A stretch of 9,504 nt of DNA from Bacteroidota bacterium (GTDB lineage: Bacteria; Bacteroidota; Bacteroidia; Bacteroidales; CAJPTX01), in NCBI GenBank assembly GCA_002748015.1, contig PDRH01000032.1:1-9504 (forward strand), given 5' to 3'. The notes below the pieces were generated by a model. That model saw only the letters and a list, made by a program, of their open reading frames with translations. It did no database searches and was not told where the DNA came from. Below, one piece after another: positions 1 through 7,316 of the stretch. Position numbers and translations under genes: made by a program. The number at the start of each line of letters is the position of its first letter. Position 1 is the first letter of the stretch.

Positions 1-168
1 CAGCGCGGCGCTCCCTTCCAGCACCGCTTGGCTTATGCTTCCCATTTGGCCGGATGCCTGATGCAGAGACACCACGAGCAGCTGAAGGCGGTCAGCTATG
101 TCCTCCACCGCCTGCTATATCCTGCCAAACTCGACATCACAACGCGCAAGACCAATCTCATAATGTAA
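1..168 (+). CDS. 3' end of an unrecognised protein gene (partial)
   Basis: Frame 1 is open from the window edge to a TAA at 166-168 and gives the last 55 residues of a protein whose start lies outside the window. About 40 of the 55 codons end in G or C, in keeping with the other genes here, while the competing frame 3 has a much lower third-position G+C and a proline-rich, unconvincing product. The peptide includes HRLAYASHLAGCLMQRHHEQ followed by a leucine- and histidine-containing stretch, which reads like a helical C-terminus. No membrane segment or known motif is visible and I do not recognise the family. Base composition becomes more AT-rich directly after the stop, as expected at a gene end. 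The reading frame is reasonably supported, but no function can be given. Confidence 0.5.
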   Translation, partial: QRGAPFQHRLAYASHLAGCLMQRHHEQLKAVSYVLHRLLYPAKLDITTRKTNLIM

Positions 169-343
169 GCTCCCCTCAGCAATCGGACAGCGAAATAGAG
201 GATACTCTTCGTCTGCCGTATCGCCCACCTATAAATCGTAAAACCATCGCCCCTAGTGCTATAACAAGTGTTATCTTTGAAGGCAAAAATTGAACCGTTA
301 AGAGAAAGGATGGAGTAAACAGGAGCAGGAAAATAGCATACAC

Positions 344-374
344 AAAATGGGGGCTACCCTTGCGAGTAGCCCCC
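344..374 (-). terminator. Intrinsic terminator of secDF
   Basis: A perfect 9-bp stem (349-357 pairs with 366-374, GGGGGCTAC against GTAGCCCCC) encloses an 8-nt loop. Read on the minus strand the stem is followed by A and then TTTT (347-344), a short U-tract. It begins about 30 nt after the secDF stop codon. On the plus strand no T-run follows, so it should act mainly on leftward transcription. Confidence 0.8.
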
Positions 375-405
375 CCAGTAGGATTTCAGAGTGTACACCC
401 TGAGC

Positions 406-3400
406 CTAACGCCTCTTCTGCCCAGGCTTCTGCTCCGGCTTCGTCCGTACACCCATCTCATAGGCCAATGGCGCCGAAACGAAAATCGAAGAATACGTAC
501 CAACGAGGACACCCACTGTAAGCGCGAATACGAAGCCACGGATACTGTCACCACCGAAAATAACCATCGGCAATAGTACAATCAGCGTGCTGAACGACGT
601 GGCGAAGGTACGACTCAGCGTCGAATTGATAGCATCATCCATAATCTCGTCCATCCGGCGCTTTGGGTACAAACCCATGAACTCACGGATACGGTCGTAG
701 ATTACCACCGTGTCATTTATAGAGTAACCGATAATCGTCAGCACAGCCGCAATGAACGCCTGGTCGACCTCCATCGGGAAGGGCATTACCCCCCATAGCA
801 GCGTATACACACCAATTATCATCAGCGTATCGTGCGCCAGCCCCAGTACCGCACCTGCCGAAAAACGCCAGTTACGGAAACGTATCAGGATGTAAAGGAA
901 GATGGCAATCAGCGCAAAGAAGATGGCCACCACAGCCTCCCGGCGTATATCAAGGGCAATTGTCGGCCCAACCTTTGCGCTGCTCAGCTTGTTATCAGCT
1001 AGGAATGTAGACTGGCTCACTCCCTCCTTCAGCAACGGCTTCAGCCCGAGATAAACCAACGAGTCTACTTCAGCATCAATACCCGGATCATTATCATCTA
1101 TCCGGTAGTTCGTGATTATCTTCACCTGATTCGACTCCCCGAAGAACTTCACCTGCGGCGCCTTACCAAGGGTCTTCTCCAGCAGACCGGCTACCTCCTC
1201 AGTCTGCACCGGACGGTCAAACTGCACCTCATACGTGCGACCACCCGCAAAGTCTATCCCCTCATCAAAACCGCGAGTAAACAGCGAGAATACTACAGCC
1301 AAGAGGAGCACGCCTGAGAAAATATAGGCTACCTTACGCTTGGCAATGAACTTATACTTCGTACCCTTCAGCAGATTCTTAGAGAAACCCGTCTCGAACT
1401 TCAGACTCCAATTGCGTTTCATGTACGCCAGCATAATCAGGCGTGTGATGAAAATGGCCGTGAACATCGATGTCAGGATACCGATAACCAGCGTAGTTGC
1501 GAAACCACGGATAGGCCCAGAGCCAAACACTGCAAGGATAATACCCGTGATAAGCGTGGTAACGTTACCATCGATAATGGCTGAGAGCGCATTCTTGAAA
1601 CCGTCATCCACCGAGGTCGCAAGCCCCTTGCCCTTGGCAATCTCCTCACGTATACGCTCAAAAATCAGTACGTTGGCATCCACCGCCATACCCAGCGTCA
1701 GAATGATACCCGCTATACCCGGGAGCGTAAGCGTCGCCTGGAACGAAGCCAGCACACCCACGATGAAGAACAGGTTGCACACCAGCGCAATATTCGCTAT
1801 AAGACCTGCGCTAAAGCTATAGTACAGGAGCATGAACAGCAGGATAATCACCAGGCTAATGGCAAACGAGGTTATCCCCGAATCTATAGCCTGCTGCCCC
1901 AGCGACGGGCCGACTATTTCCTCCTGGATGATACGCGCCGGGGCTGGTAGCTTACCCGACTGCAACACGTTCACCAGGTCCTTCGCCTCCTTGATGGTAA
2001 AACCACCAGTAATCGACGAACGCCCACCCTTAATCTCGCTCTGTACCGTCGGGAAGGAATACACGAAATCGTCGAGTACGATGGCAATCGAACGCTTCAG
2101 GTTATCGGCCGTCATCCGAGCCCAAACCTTAGCCCCCTCCGGATTCATCCACATGGACACCTCCGCCTCGCCACGCTGATCGCCAAACTCCGTCCGCGCA
2201 CCTGCAATGGCCGAACCATCCAGCAACGGTTGCCCATCACGACTATTCACCCGAATAGCCACCAGCTGGAAGATGCTTTGGCTCTTGTCCCACGATACCG
2301 GCTTAATCGTCCACATTAGGCGTAGCGAACGGGGCAGCAAACCCGCCACGCGCTCATCATGCAGCATAGCATTAATCCTCACCGTATCACGGTAGTGCGC
2401 CATACCCACCACAGGGCCGGGGAACAGCTGTCCATCCTGCGTAACGCTCGGCGTGAGATAGGCAAACAGCGGGTTCTGGCGGGCAAATTCCTCCTTGTTG
2501 AAGGACGTGCTATCCTGCTCGCCACCCACCTCATTGAGCAACTCCTCAGTTTCCTCCTTAGCTAGGCTATCTGCGCTAGCCACCTCGGCCATCAGGTCGT
2601 TAGCCTTGTCCACGCTATCAATCGCCTTCACCATCGGGCTCTTCTCGGCATCTCCCACCTCACTAGCATCAGGCGCCTGCACCTCATCCGGATTTGGGCT
2701 ATTTGCACTACCCTTCTCCCCCTCGACTGTCTGAACCTCACGCAGCGCAGCATTAACCTGCATCAGCATCGGATACACTTCCTGGTTCTCGTAGGTCTCC
2801 CAGAAGGCCAGACTCGCCGTCCCCTGCAGCAACTTACGCACACGCTCCGGATCCTTCACCCCAGGTAGCTCCACCAGAATACGACCAGAGCGCTCCAAGC
2901 GCTGAACCACCGGCTGCGCCACCCCGAAGCGGTCAATACGATTACGGATGACTATCTCCGAATTGCTAATCGCCCCCTCTGCCTCCTCGCGCAGCACTGC
3001 GATTACCTCCTCGTTCGTTGCGTTAAAGGGTACCTTATCGCGTAGCTCCACAGTAGAGAAAACGGCCGCCAGCTTCCCCTGGGGTGCTACCTCCTGATAG
3101 GCCCGCTGGAAACGGCTCACAAAGTCCTCGCTCGGCGCCATCTTGGCCGCCTTCTGCATCGCCTCCAGGAACTGCGGATCTGTGCTATGGTTAGACAGCG
3201 CCATCAGCACGTCGTACACAGACACCTCCAGCATCACATTCATCCCCCCCTTCAGGTCCAGACCCAAGTTGATCTCCCGCTCCTTACAATCCTGGTAGGT
3301 ATACTTCCGAATCCACGCAAAGTTATACACCACATCATTGGCCACAGAATCCAGGTAGAACTTCTCGGCCTTCCTGAACGCCTTCTCGTAGCCCAGCGCA

Positions 3401-3555
3401 TCGCTGGCGCCATCCACCGCCTGCTCCGCGCGCTTGGCGGCAAAATCCTCTGCCTGCCCCTCCACCCGGGCGCTAAAAAAGGTGAAGGAAAGTTGAAACA
3501 GGCAGACCAACGCCAACGCTATGGCGAAAATCCTAACAGCTCCTTTATTCTGCAT
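406..3555 (-). CDS. secDF: Protein translocase subunit SecDF (SecD-SecF fusion)
   Basis: This 1049-residue membrane protein uses the proton gradient to help the SecYEG channel pull secreted proteins across the inner membrane. Residues 8-27 form the first membrane helix. The SecD half shows LGLDLKGG near 97-104, RNRIDRFGV near 204-212, the periplasmic P1 domain to about 550, and a membrane block from about 560 with AVDANVLIFERIREE (Asp626 lies in the proton-path motif). The SecF half begins near 740 with DEGIDFAGG and has GYSINDTVVIYDRIRE near 943-958 and a later helix with Arg982, which probably matches the essential Arg of other SecDFs. Fused SecDF is usual in Bacteroidota. An acidic, Ser/Ala-rich low-complexity tract occupies about 277-350 inside the SecD periplasmic part. 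The ATG is preceded by AGGAGAA and by a promoter box about 60 bp upstream. The gene appears monocistronic, with a terminator after its stop. Confidence 0.97.
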   Translation of the reverse strand: MQNKGAVRIFAIALALVCLFQLSFTFFSARVEGQAEDFAAKRAEQAVDGASDALGYEKAFRKAEKFYLDSVANDVVYNFAWIRKYTYQDCKEREINLGLDLKGGMNVMLEVSVYDVLMALSNHSTDPQFLEAMQKAAKMAPSEDFVSRFQRAYQEVAPQGKLAAVFSTVELRDKVPFNATNEEVIAVLREEAEGAISNSEIVIRNRIDRFGVAQPVVQRLERSGRILVELPGVKDPERVRKLLQGTASLAFWETYENQEVYPMLMQVNAALREVQTVEGEKGSANSPNPDEVQAPDASEVGDAEKSPMVKAIDSVDKANDLMAEVASADSLAKEETEELLNEVGGEQDSTSFNKEEFARQNPLFAYLTPSVTQDGQLFPGPVVGMAHYRDTVRINAMLHDERVAGLLPRSLRLMWTIKPVSWDKSQSIFQLVAIRVNSRDGQPLLDGSAIAGARTEFGDQRGEAEVSMWMNPEGAKVWARMTADNLKRSIAIVLDDFVYSFPTVQSEIKGGRSSITGGFTIKEAKDLVNVLQSGKLPAPARIIQEEIVGPSLGQQAIDSGITSFAISLVIILLFMLLYYSFSAGLIANIALVCNLFFIVGVLASFQATLTLPGIAGIILTLGMAVDANVLIFERIREEIAKGKGLATSVDDGFKNALSAIIDGNVTTLITGIILAVFGSGPIRGFATTLVIGILTSMFTAIFITRLIMLAYMKRNWSLKFETGFSKNLLKGTKYKFIAKRKVAYIFSGVLLLAVVFSLFTRGFDEGIDFAGGRTYEVQFDRPVQTEEVAGLLEKTLGKAPQVKFFGESNQVKIITNYRIDDNDPGIDAEVDSLVYLGLKPLLKEGVSQSTFLADNKLSSAKVGPTIALDIRREAVVAIFFALIAIFLYILIRFRNWRFSAGAVLGLAHDTLMIIGVYTLLWGVMPFPMEVDQAFIAAVLTIIGYSINDTVVIYDRIREFMGLYPKRRMDEIMDDAINSTLSRTFATSFSTLIVLLPMVIFGGDSIRGFVFALTVGVLVGTYSSIFVSAPLAYEMGVRTKPEQKPGQKRR

Positions 3556-3557
3556 CG

Positions 3558-3564
3558 TTCTCCT
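3558..3564 (-). promoter_or_regulatory. Shine-Dalgarno-like site of secDF
   Basis: AGGAGAA on the minus strand ends two bases before the ATG at 3555, leaving about 4 nt between AGGAG and the start codon. It supports this start. Most Bacteroidota genes lack a clear Shine-Dalgarno sequence, so it is worth marking, although the spacing is short. Confidence 0.5.
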
Positions 3565-3615
3565 ACTCTATACTATTATTCTGCGCATACACGCTCATTC
3601 CACACAAAAATCAGC

Positions 3616-3624
3616 GCAAATATA
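3616..3624 (-). promoter_or_regulatory. Bacteroidota -7 promoter box for secDF
   Basis: The minus strand reads TATATTTGC, a full match to the TAnnTTTGC box of the Bacteroidota primary sigma factor. It lies about 60 bp upstream of the secDF ATG, which implies a leader of roughly 50 nt. The nearest upstream TTTG on the same strand is about 27 nt away, further than the usual 19-21 nt of the -33 element, so the -33 part is not well matched. Confidence 0.6.
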
Positions 3625-3730
3625 GACCATTTTTCCATTTTATTCGCATTCCAAACGCAATGAAAGCCCATTTAGGCATACTCAATGTAGAATCATCCCC
3701 AACAATGCAGACCAATTCGGCAGAATATAC

Positions 3731-3739
3731 TACCTTAGC
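3731..3739 (+). promoter_or_regulatory. Possible -7 promoter box for the first pepD gene
   Basis: TACCTTAGC differs at one position from TAnnTTTGC and sits 39 bp before the ATG at 3779. No TTTG is visible at the expected upstream distance. The call rests on one near-match in the only intergenic region before this gene. Confidence 0.25.
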
Positions 3740-3778
3740 CGTGATATTGCGCTTGCAAAACACCTAAAACAGATATTG

Positions 3779-5236
3779 ATGAGCGAAGAAATCAAAAAGC
3801 TACAACCAGCCGAAGTCTGGGAGAACTTCTATGCCCTCACCCAAATCCCCCGCCCCTCCAAGCACGAGCAGCAGGGAATAGAGTTCCTAGAGAAATTCGG
3901 GAAGGACCACGGGCTAGAAACCATCATTGAACCCGTCGGCAACGTCATCATACGAAAGCCAGCCACCCCCGGCATGGAGGACCGCATGGGCATCGTCCTG
4001 CAGGCCCACATCGACATGGTCCCCCAGAAGAATAGCGATACCCAGCACGACTTCGAGAAAGACCCCATCGACGCCTACATCGACGGCGAATGGGTCAAGG
4101 CCCGCGGCACCACCCTCGGCGCAGACAACGGCATCGGCCTAGCCGCCGCCATGGGTGTTCTGGCCTCCAAGACCCTCAAGCACGGGCCCATTGAAGCCCT
4201 CTTCACCGTCGACGAGGAGACCGGCATGACCGGCGCATTCGGCCTACAACCCGACTCCCTCAAGGGCGACATTCTCCTCAACCTCGACTCCGAGGACGAA
4301 GGGGAGCTATACGTTGGCTGCGCCGGCGGACTCGATGCCACCATCGCCCTACCCTACCAACGCAACGAGGATGCAGCGAGCCGCGATGCCATTCGCCTGG
4401 AGATAAAGGGCCTACTCGGCGGGCACAGCGGCGTAGACATCGCCCTCTACCGCGCCAACTCCATCAAGCTCATGGTTCGCCTCCTCAAGCACCTTGAGCA
4501 CCTCGACCCGCGCATCGTACAGATTGAGGGTGGCAACCTACGCAACGCCATCCCCCGCGAAGCCTTCGCCACCCTCGCCCTACCCGCAGAAAAGGCAGAT
4601 GAGTTCATTGCCAAGGTCAAAGAGTACGAAAAGACCATACAGGCCGAGTACGCCCTCGCCGACAAGGGCATCACCATCACCGCCATCAAGGCCGACAAGG
4701 AGGCAAAAATGCTCGATGCCCAATCCCACCAGAACATCGTAGGCAGCCTACTCGCATGCCCCAACGGCGTGGTACGCATGAGCGAGGCCATGCACGGACT
4801 CGTAGAGACCTCCACCAACCTCGCCTCCATCAACGATGAGGGCGACCACTACAGCATCCTCTGCTTGCTACGCTCTAGCGTCGACAGCGCCAAGTTCGCC
4901 CTCGCCGAGGAGATGGACGCCATCTTCAGCCTGGCCGGTGGCAAGGCTGAATTCAGCGGCGCATACCCCGGATGGAACCCCAAGATGGATGCCCCCATCC
5001 TCAAAACCATGCAGAACACCTACGAAAGGGAGTACGGTCGCGTACCCAAGACCATGGCCATACACGCCGGCCTGGAGTGCGGCCTCATCGGCGGGGTATA
5101 CCCCAAGATGGACATGATATCCTTCGGCCCCACCATCCGCTCTCCCCACAGCCCAGACGAGCGCGTCAAGATTGACACCGTCGCCATGTTCTGGGACTTC
5201 CTTGTCAAGGTGCTCGCAGATGCACCGAAGAAATAG
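3779..5236 (+). CDS. pepD: Cytosolic beta-alanyl/aminoacyl-histidine dipeptidase, M20C family (PepD), copy 1
   Basis: This 485-residue zinc metallopeptidase should hydrolyse dipeptides (Xaa-His and others) in the cytoplasm, the last step in using imported peptides. The M20 active-site set is complete: His77 and Asp79 in LQAHIDM, Asp116 in GTTLGADNGIG, the Glu146-Glu147 pair in FTVDEET, Asp170 in LLNLDSEDEGE, and a C-terminal His457 in SPHSPDE. GGHSGVD (His216) lies in the dimerisation-type lid domain, roughly 190-385. There is no signal peptide or membrane helix. The length suits PepD. I start at ATG 3779 and not at the in-frame TTG just before it, because the products of both paralogues then align from their first Met. 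A strong terminator follows 10 bp after the stop. The exact dipeptide preference cannot be read from sequence. Confidence 0.93.
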   Translation: MSEEIKKLQPAEVWENFYALTQIPRPSKHEQQGIEFLEKFGKDHGLETIIEPVGNVIIRKPATPGMEDRMGIVLQAHIDMVPQKNSDTQHDFEKDPIDAYIDGEWVKARGTTLGADNGIGLAAAMGVLASKTLKHGPIEALFTVDEETGMTGAFGLQPDSLKGDILLNLDSEDEGELYVGCAGGLDATIALPYQRNEDAASRDAIRLEIKGLLGGHSGVDIALYRANSIKLMVRLLKHLEHLDPRIVQIEGGNLRNAIPREAFATLALPAEKADEFIAKVKEYEKTIQAEYALADKGITITAIKADKEAKMLDAQSHQNIVGSLLACPNGVVRMSEAMHGLVETSTNLASINDEGDHYSILCLLRSSVDSAKFALAEEMDAIFSLAGGKAEFSGAYPGWNPKMDAPILKTMQNTYEREYGRVPKTMAIHAGLECGLIGGVYPKMDMISFGPTIRSPHSPDERVKIDTVAMFWDFLVKVLADAPKK

Positions 5237-5245
5237 CTATTTACC

Positions 5246-5271
5246 GGGGGGCGGCAAGCCCCCCTTTTTTT
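5246..5271 (+). terminator. Strong intrinsic terminator between the two pepD genes
   Basis: GGGGGGC (5246-5252), loop GGCAA, and GCCCCCC (5258-5264) form a 7-bp all-GC stem, directly followed by seven T residues (5265-5271). This is a textbook rho-independent terminator, placed 10 bp after the first pepD stop and 35 bp before the second pepD start. Confidence 0.93.
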
Positions 5272-5306
5272 GCCCATATAGTTACGAACACCAAAACAGC
5301 GAGAGC

Positions 5307-6773
5307 ATGAGCCACGACATTACCCAGCTAGAGCCCCATTCCCTCTGGGAGCATTTCTATACCCTCAGCCAGATTCCACGCCCCTCCAAGCACGAGCAAC
5401 AGGTAACCGAGCACCTCCGCAACCTCGGCCAGCGCCTAGGCTTTGAAACCGTCGTCGAACCCATCGGCAACGTCATCATACGGAAACCCGCAACCCCTGG
5501 CATGGAGAAGCGCAAGGGCATCATCCTCCAGGCTCACACCGACATGGTCCCCCAGAAGAACGCCGACACCCAGCACGATTTCCTCACCGACCCCATAGAC
5601 ACCTACCATGAGGACGGATGGGTCAAAGCCCGCGGCACCACCCTCGGCGCGGACAACGGCATCGGCGTCGCCGCCATGATGGCAGTACTCACCGCCCGCG
5701 ACCTCAAGCACGGCCCCCTTGAGATGCTCTTTACCGTCGATGAGGAAACCGAGAACATGGCAGGCGCCTCCAACCTTAGCCCGGATGTCCTGCTGGGCGA
5801 CATCCTCATCAACCTCGACGGCGAACGAGGTGGACGAGTATGCATAGGCTGCTCGGGCGGGCGAGTCGCCACCGTCGACATCCCCTGCACCAACGAGCAA
5901 CTCGGCGTAGAAAACCCACGCAAGGCATTCAGCATCACCATCAAGGGCCTACTCGGAGGGCACAGCGCTGGAGACATAAACCGCGGGCGTGGCAACGCCA
6001 TACGATTCATGATGCGCCTGCTCAAACACCTGCAGGAATTCGACCCCCGCATTGCAACCCTCAATGCCGGTACAGTCGACAACGCCATACCCCGCGAGTG
6101 CTTCGCCACTGTCGTCCTACCCCTCGAGAAGGCCAGCGGATTCATCACCGCCGTCGCCCAGTTCGAGCAGGTTGTCAAGGAGGAATACACCACGGCCGAA
6201 CCCGCTATCAGCATCAGCGCCGAAGAGGTCGATAAGCCCAAAGAGATGCTCACCCACCAGAGCCAGCAACGGCTCATCGGCAGCGTGCTGAGCTGCCCCA
6301 ACGGCATCATCCGCATGAACGACAAGCTCCCCGGGCACGTGGAAACCTCCAACAACGTGGCCGCCATACACCCCAACGAAAACGGCTACCAGCTACTCTG
6401 CCTCATGCGGAGCAACCACGCCTCTGCCATGCAGGCCGTGAGCGAGGAGATGCAGGCCCTCTTCAGCCTGGTGGACGCGCAATGCCGCTTCTTCGGCGAC
6501 TTCCCCGCCTGGACACCCAACATCAACTCGCCCATCCTGGCCAGCATGAAGCGCGTCTACCGCCTAGCCTACGGAAAGGAACCCGACATCTTCGCCACCC
6601 ACGGAGGCTTGGAGTGTGGCACCATCGCCATGCACTACCCCAAGCTCGACATCATCGCCATGGGGCCCACCATCCTCTACCCACACAGCCCAGACGAATG
6701 CGTCAACGTCAAGAGCGTTCAGCACTTCTGGGACTTCCTCACCCGCGTGCTCGAAAACGTAGACAGCAAATAG
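5307..6773 (+). CDS. M20C-family dipeptidase (PepD-like), copy 2
   Basis: This 488-residue protein is a close paralogue of its upstream neighbour: by hand count 103 of the first 150 residues are identical in an ungapped alignment, including PRPSKHEQQ and GNVIIRKPATPGME. All predicted metal-binding and catalytic residues remain (His77, Asp79, Asp116, Glu146-Glu147, Asp171, His460), so it is probably active. It has no signal peptide and should be cytosolic. After the zinc-ligand Asp171 it reads DGERGGRVCIGCSGG where copy 1 has DSEDEGELYVGCAGG, so the surface next to the active site has changed and specificity may differ. The frame stays open 135 bp further upstream into copy 1, but ATG 5307 fits the start of copy 1. 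GAGAG just before the ATG is at best a weak ribosome site. No clear promoter follows the intervening terminator. Confidence 0.9.
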   Translation: MSHDITQLEPHSLWEHFYTLSQIPRPSKHEQQVTEHLRNLGQRLGFETVVEPIGNVIIRKPATPGMEKRKGIILQAHTDMVPQKNADTQHDFLTDPIDTYHEDGWVKARGTTLGADNGIGVAAMMAVLTARDLKHGPLEMLFTVDEETENMAGASNLSPDVLLGDILINLDGERGGRVCIGCSGGRVATVDIPCTNEQLGVENPRKAFSITIKGLLGGHSAGDINRGRGNAIRFMMRLLKHLQEFDPRIATLNAGTVDNAIPRECFATVVLPLEKASGFITAVAQFEQVVKEEYTTAEPAISISAEEVDKPKEMLTHQSQQRLIGSVLSCPNGIIRMNDKLPGHVETSNNVAAIHPNENGYQLLCLMRSNHASAMQAVSEEMQALFSLVDAQCRFFGDFPAWTPNINSPILASMKRVYRLAYGKEPDIFATHGGLECGTIAMHYPKLDIIAMGPTILYPHSPDECVNVKSVQHFWDFLTRVLENVDSK

Positions 6774-6789
6774 AGCGAACTAATCGAAA

Positions 6790-6814
6790 CCCTAGCTCCA
6801 CCCACCGGCTAGGG
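6790..6814 (+). terminator. Weak hairpin after the second pepD gene
   Basis: CCCTAGC (6790-6796) pairs perfectly with GCTAGGG (6808-6814) around an 11-nt loop, 16 bp after the pepD2 stop. It is followed by CTTCGC and not by a T-run, so it is not a classical intrinsic terminator. It may end or stabilise the pepD2 transcript, perhaps with the adjacent palindrome. Confidence 0.35.
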
Positions 6815-6821
6815 CTTCGCA

Positions 6822-6871
6822 TAGGCAGCCGCTCCGAATTTGCGCTAGCGCAAATTCGGAGCGGCTGCCTA
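6822..6871. repeat. Perfect 50-bp palindrome with no spacer
   Basis: Every base from 6822 to 6871 is matched by its complement about a centre between 6846 and 6847, giving 25-bp arms with no mismatch and no loop. The outer ends are TAGGCAGCC and GGCTGCCTA and the centre is GCGCTAGCGC. It lies between the convergent genes pepD2 and trxA. Neither side carries a T-run, so it is not a normal terminator, although RNA from either strand would fold into a very stable hairpin. It lies where plus-strand GC skew changes sign. Possible roles include a recombination or protein-binding site, a repeat end, a cruciform, or a join artefact. Confidence 0.95.
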
Positions 6872-7316
6872 CCCAAGAGGAAGATAAGTACTATGTAGAG
6901 GAGGGATTAGAGTACGCTTGGGCATTGGGGCAACTATGCGGTGAGAGGTCAGGCACAGCTTCCCCCAAGGGTCTACCCTGGGAAACGAAAAAACAACAGG
7001 TAGCCATCCACTCCGCGCAATCCACACCGTACTGACTCCGCGCAAACGGGGAGAAAAGCTACAAATCAGGCTAGCAAAGTGGATACGAAGGAGCCAGACC
7101 GATACTAGACGGTTGCAAGGGGGAGGGATTCGCAATGGTCCAGCGGCTACAGCTTCGTAGCACGGTAGCCGTAGCGTATCGACTAGATGGCACATTTTGG
7201 CTCAGTACAGACTAACCGATGCTGGAGGAGAAATGCTAACAGAACGGGGAAATAAGGCTGAGACCTGGAGACCGAGCGATGGAGAAGTCGCGCCCTCGAA
7301 GGGGTCAGGCTAGGGC
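6872..7316. other. Unassigned non-coding segment between palindrome and trxA terminator
   Basis: About 445 bp without a convincing gene. A 108-codon minus-strand frame (7195 to 6869) exists, but its product is rich in Cys, Trp and Pro, has no recognisable motif and runs into the palindrome, so I do not call it. The plus strand is clearly G-rich (for example 24 G against 10 C in 6901-6960). Local structure includes an interrupted hairpin around 6965-6983 (AGGGTCTACCCT core), a 7-bp stem CGGCTAC/GTAGCCG (7144-7150 with 7165-7171), and an 11-bp direct repeat. I checked by eye for RNase P RNA, tmRNA, SRP RNA and tRNA signatures and saw none. An unknown structured RNA or a degenerate interspersed repeat is possible. 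Confidence 0.5.
7010..7045. repeat. 11-bp direct repeat pair
   Basis: ACTCCGCGCAA occurs at 7010-7020 and again at 7035-7045, a start-to-start distance of 25 bp, within the non-coding segment. No third copy is visible nearby. The two copies could be a protein-binding pair or the trace of a small duplication. Confidence 0.6.

Noticed and set aside
261..274. Small inverted repeat ATAACA-AG-TGTTAT
   Set aside because: It has six-base arms around a 2-nt spacer in AT-richer DNA and no T-run. It could be a binding site but is easily chance, with no gene start nearby to regulate.
54..293. 79-codon plus-strand frame in the region left of secDF
   Set aside because: It is proline-rich, has low third-position G+C for this genome, overlaps the better-supported frame-1 gene end and shows no recognisable motif.
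5172..5306. Upstream extension of the second pepD to position 5172
   Set aside because: The added 45 residues would overlap the end of pepD1 and be encoded across its terminator. The paralogue comparison places the start at ATG 5307.
5603..6376. 257-codon minus-strand frame opposite the second pepD gene
   Set aside because: It is a shadow frame produced by the high G+C of pepD2. It has no motif, while the plus-strand product has a complete M20 active site. The other long antisense frames across pepD1, secDF and dnaE were dismissed for the same reason.
7004..7086. DnaA-box-like sequences supporting an origin (CAATCCACA at 7018-7026, GTATCCACT on the minus strand at 7078-7086, CCATCCACT at 7004-7012)
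   Set aside because: They match TTATCCACA at only 7, 7 and 6 of 9 positions, there is no AT-rich unwinding region beside them, and no dnaA gene is in the window. The skew change alone does not justify annotating an oriC.
6869..7195. 108-codon minus-strand frame in the non-coding segment
   Set aside because: Its end overlaps the palindrome, its product is rich in Cys, Trp and Pro with no domain, and no ribosome site or promoter stands out. A conserved homologue in relatives would reverse this.
7201..7260. ACAGAA...GGCT resemblance to the 3' conserved part of RNase P RNA
   Set aside because: The matching 5' conserved block (GAGGAAAGTCCGGGC-like) is absent from the upstream segment and the spacing within the motif is wrong.
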